NCBI RefSeq assembly: GCF_024713945.1
Contig: NC_134680.1
Location: 3,992,001-4,056,000 of the forward strand
DNA: 64,000 nucleotides
Reading direction: 5' to 3'
Source of the DNA: Dermatophagoides farinae
Taxonomy: Eukaryota; Arthropoda; Arachnida; Sarcoptiformes; Pyroglyphidae
The translations under genes and the position numbers were made by a program. Of this stretch, positions 62,288 through 64,000 are shown one piece after another. A model generated the notes under the pieces. The model made no database searches. It was not told where the DNA came from and saw only the letters and a list, made by a program, of their open reading frames with translations. Position 1 is the first letter of the stretch; every line of letters begins with the position of its first letter.

Positions 62288-63832
62288 TCATCGTTTGTTA
62301 ATCAAATTTGAAATTATAATTCTTATCGATAATGAAAATTCAATTATGAATATAGCCATACAAATGGTAATGCACCAGATATGTAATAGAAAGATTAACT
62401 TAAATTCTTCATAGGTATATTGATGTAATGAAATCTGCTCCACAGCATCATCGATAAATTGATTATTTTGTTTTGAAATTTTTGCCATTTCTTTAGATGA
62501 TTGACGATTACTTAATTCATCGCGTAACCATTTCTGCACTAAACCAGATGATTGTAGATAGAATATTCTGGGTAGAAAGAAAAATTTTTTTTTGTTTGTT
62601 TTTGAGGTTTCAAAATTAAAAAAATTCCATTTTTACACACATACAATATATCGAAAGATTGGAAATGTTCAAAAGATTTTCGTACTGGTATCGATACAAG
62701 AAATGGATAGAATGATGATTCGAATTGCAATGGTGGTAAATATAATAAATTTTTCCCATAATGGCATTGATAATATTGTAATGAATAACGTGTAGTGATT
62801 AATGAGAATTTTTTACCATTCAAATTCTGTTCAATAATCATTTGTATGCCTTCTTCAGTATCGGATATTTGTTGAGTTTTTTCCCAAATCATTTGAAAAT
62901 CTTTTCGTTTAGACATCTGTGATTGAAATAGAATTTTCTTGATTAAAATCAATTTAGTTTATGATCAATATTATAAATGTACAGAAAAAGTTTTTATAGC
63001 ACTTGTATTGGCCTGAATCAATGGTATAATATTCTGCGAATGACATTCATCGGCTAAATGTTGAATCGTATGAATATAATGATTTGCTATGGCCAAATCT
63101 GATGATAGAAAAACGCCATACATTGTCGATAATATTAATACCGATAAAATCCAAAATGACATCATAATTTTAAATGATAAATGCGTTGATCTTAATGGAT
63201 GATATGGTTGACGAAAAAATAGACCTAAACTGATCCATATAATATTATTATTATGATAATCATTAAAATATCGTTGATATTTCACAATTAAATTGCTACG
63301 AATTTGTTTCATCATATAAAACAGAAAAAAGATGGCCAATATCATCATCCATACTTGATTGGTGAATGGTTTCAATAATGAATAATAATTAATCGATGAT
63401 TGTTTAGCAGTGCTTGTCATGAATGTAACATAATCTATTAGATGTGTATAAAGATGATTGGTGACCAAATTTCGTTCATAGTTCATCATAACACCACCGA
63501 TACCAAGATCAATTTGTTCAGTTTCCAGCAATCCGATCATACCATTAAATGAACCATTCGACAATCGATATCCGTAGATATTATTACAATCAATGAATTT
63601 GATTGTAAAATTAAAATATTCGGCAATCGTTCTGATTACTGATGTATCGATACCAAACAATCGATCATTATTCAATGATTGTATCATGATAGATGTATAT
63701 GGTAGATCCTGATTATTATTAATTTATTTTAAAAATAGAATAGAATAAATTGTTATATGAATTCTAATAGATAGATAAACATACATTATTATATCCAACA
63801 ATTAAAGTTTTTGCTTCCAAATTTAATCTCAT
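62288..63832 (-). CDS. Divergent ionotropic receptor-like protein 3
   Basis: Exons 63832-63785, 63708-62983, 62916-62645 and 62567-62288, 441 codons, with exactly the exon phases of the two neighbours. It is the most divergent of the three. S1 has LIVGYNN-DLPYTS, GIDTSVIRTIAEYFNF and GGVMMNYERNLVTN. M1 is NQVWMMILAIFFLFYMM, M2 region IIWISLGLFFRQPYHPLR, M3 FWILSVLILSTMYGVFLSS, S2 FLVSIPVRKSFEHF and M4 LLHIWCITICMAIFIIEFSL. The GGxMM, FFRQPY and SIPVR motifs are shared by all three and define this subfamily. The role is inferred from the fold: a sensory cation channel subunit. No signal peptide is seen. Confidence 0.83.
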
Positions 63833-64000
63833 TATTATTGCGTTGTGAAAGAAATCGTTTTTTTTCTGTTGTCCTACTGAAATGAATAAAAGTGAAAATT
63901 CTTAATTATTTTCATAAAAACAAATTCCTATAAAATATCATACCATACTAATTATTATTATACGTCATGGTGTTGATGATGAATAACTATGAAAATGAAT
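63833..64000. other. Upstream flank of IR-like gene 3
   Basis: AT-rich promoter-side sequence running to the window edge. No exon of a further gene is visible. Confidence 0.4.

Noticed and set aside
1-64000. CRISPR arrays, rRNA genes or bacterial operons
   Set aside because: No spaced repeats of the CRISPR kind, no rRNA-like blocks; spliced genes throughout show eukaryotic nuclear DNA.

Overview
The window is nuclear DNA of an arthropod, most probably an acariform (astigmatan) mite of the dust or scab mite kind. The reasons are the very high AT content, short GT-AG introns, strings of Asn, Gln, Asp and His in proteins, an ABC transporter of the arthropod ABCH type, a PDGF/VEGF-type receptor, divergent ionotropic receptors and CYP3-clan P450s. 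The species is an inference. Genes were called by eye, from exon continuity, splice sites, reading phase and family motifs.

Left part (1-21.4 kb): the 3' portion of a TMTC O-mannosyltransferase gene (+), with a young non-autonomous BEL/Pao LTR element in one intron; a small ELM2-only gene (+); a coiled-coil pseudokinase gene (+); a complete 12-exon PVR-like receptor tyrosine kinase gene (+); a convergent small two-helix membrane protein (-); and a probable fossil element fragment followed by an inverted tRNA-Ser 3' half.

Middle (21.4-46 kb): a neuropeptide-type GPCR (-) with a 3.3-kb intron, a single-exon membrane-anchored pseudokinase (-), a 14-exon M13 (neprilysin-like) zinc peptidase (+), and a six-exon DEG/ENaC (pickpocket-like) channel (-). 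About 1.9 kb covering the start of the DEG/ENaC gene and its upstream region is repeated directly, with 1.2 kb of retroelement-bearing spacer between the copies.

Right part (47.5-64 kb): an ABCH half-transporter (+), a secreted glycine-rich protein (+), a ligand-gated anion channel lacking the Cys-loop cysteines (+), two tandem CYP3-clan P450 genes (+), and three tandem ionotropic-receptor-like genes (-) with the same four-exon plan. The second P450 has an 851-bp piggyBac-family MITE, flanked by TTAA, exactly inside its short first coding exon. Leaving the element out gives a normal membrane-anchor exon in the right phase, so this allele appears disrupted.

The P450s and ABCH transporter suit xenobiotic handling; the channels, GPCR and ionotropic receptors suit sensory or neural roles. 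No shared regulation is visible: this is a normal mixed-strand eukaryotic gene neighbourhood, and its novelty lies in the transposon-gene interactions and the degenerate family members.
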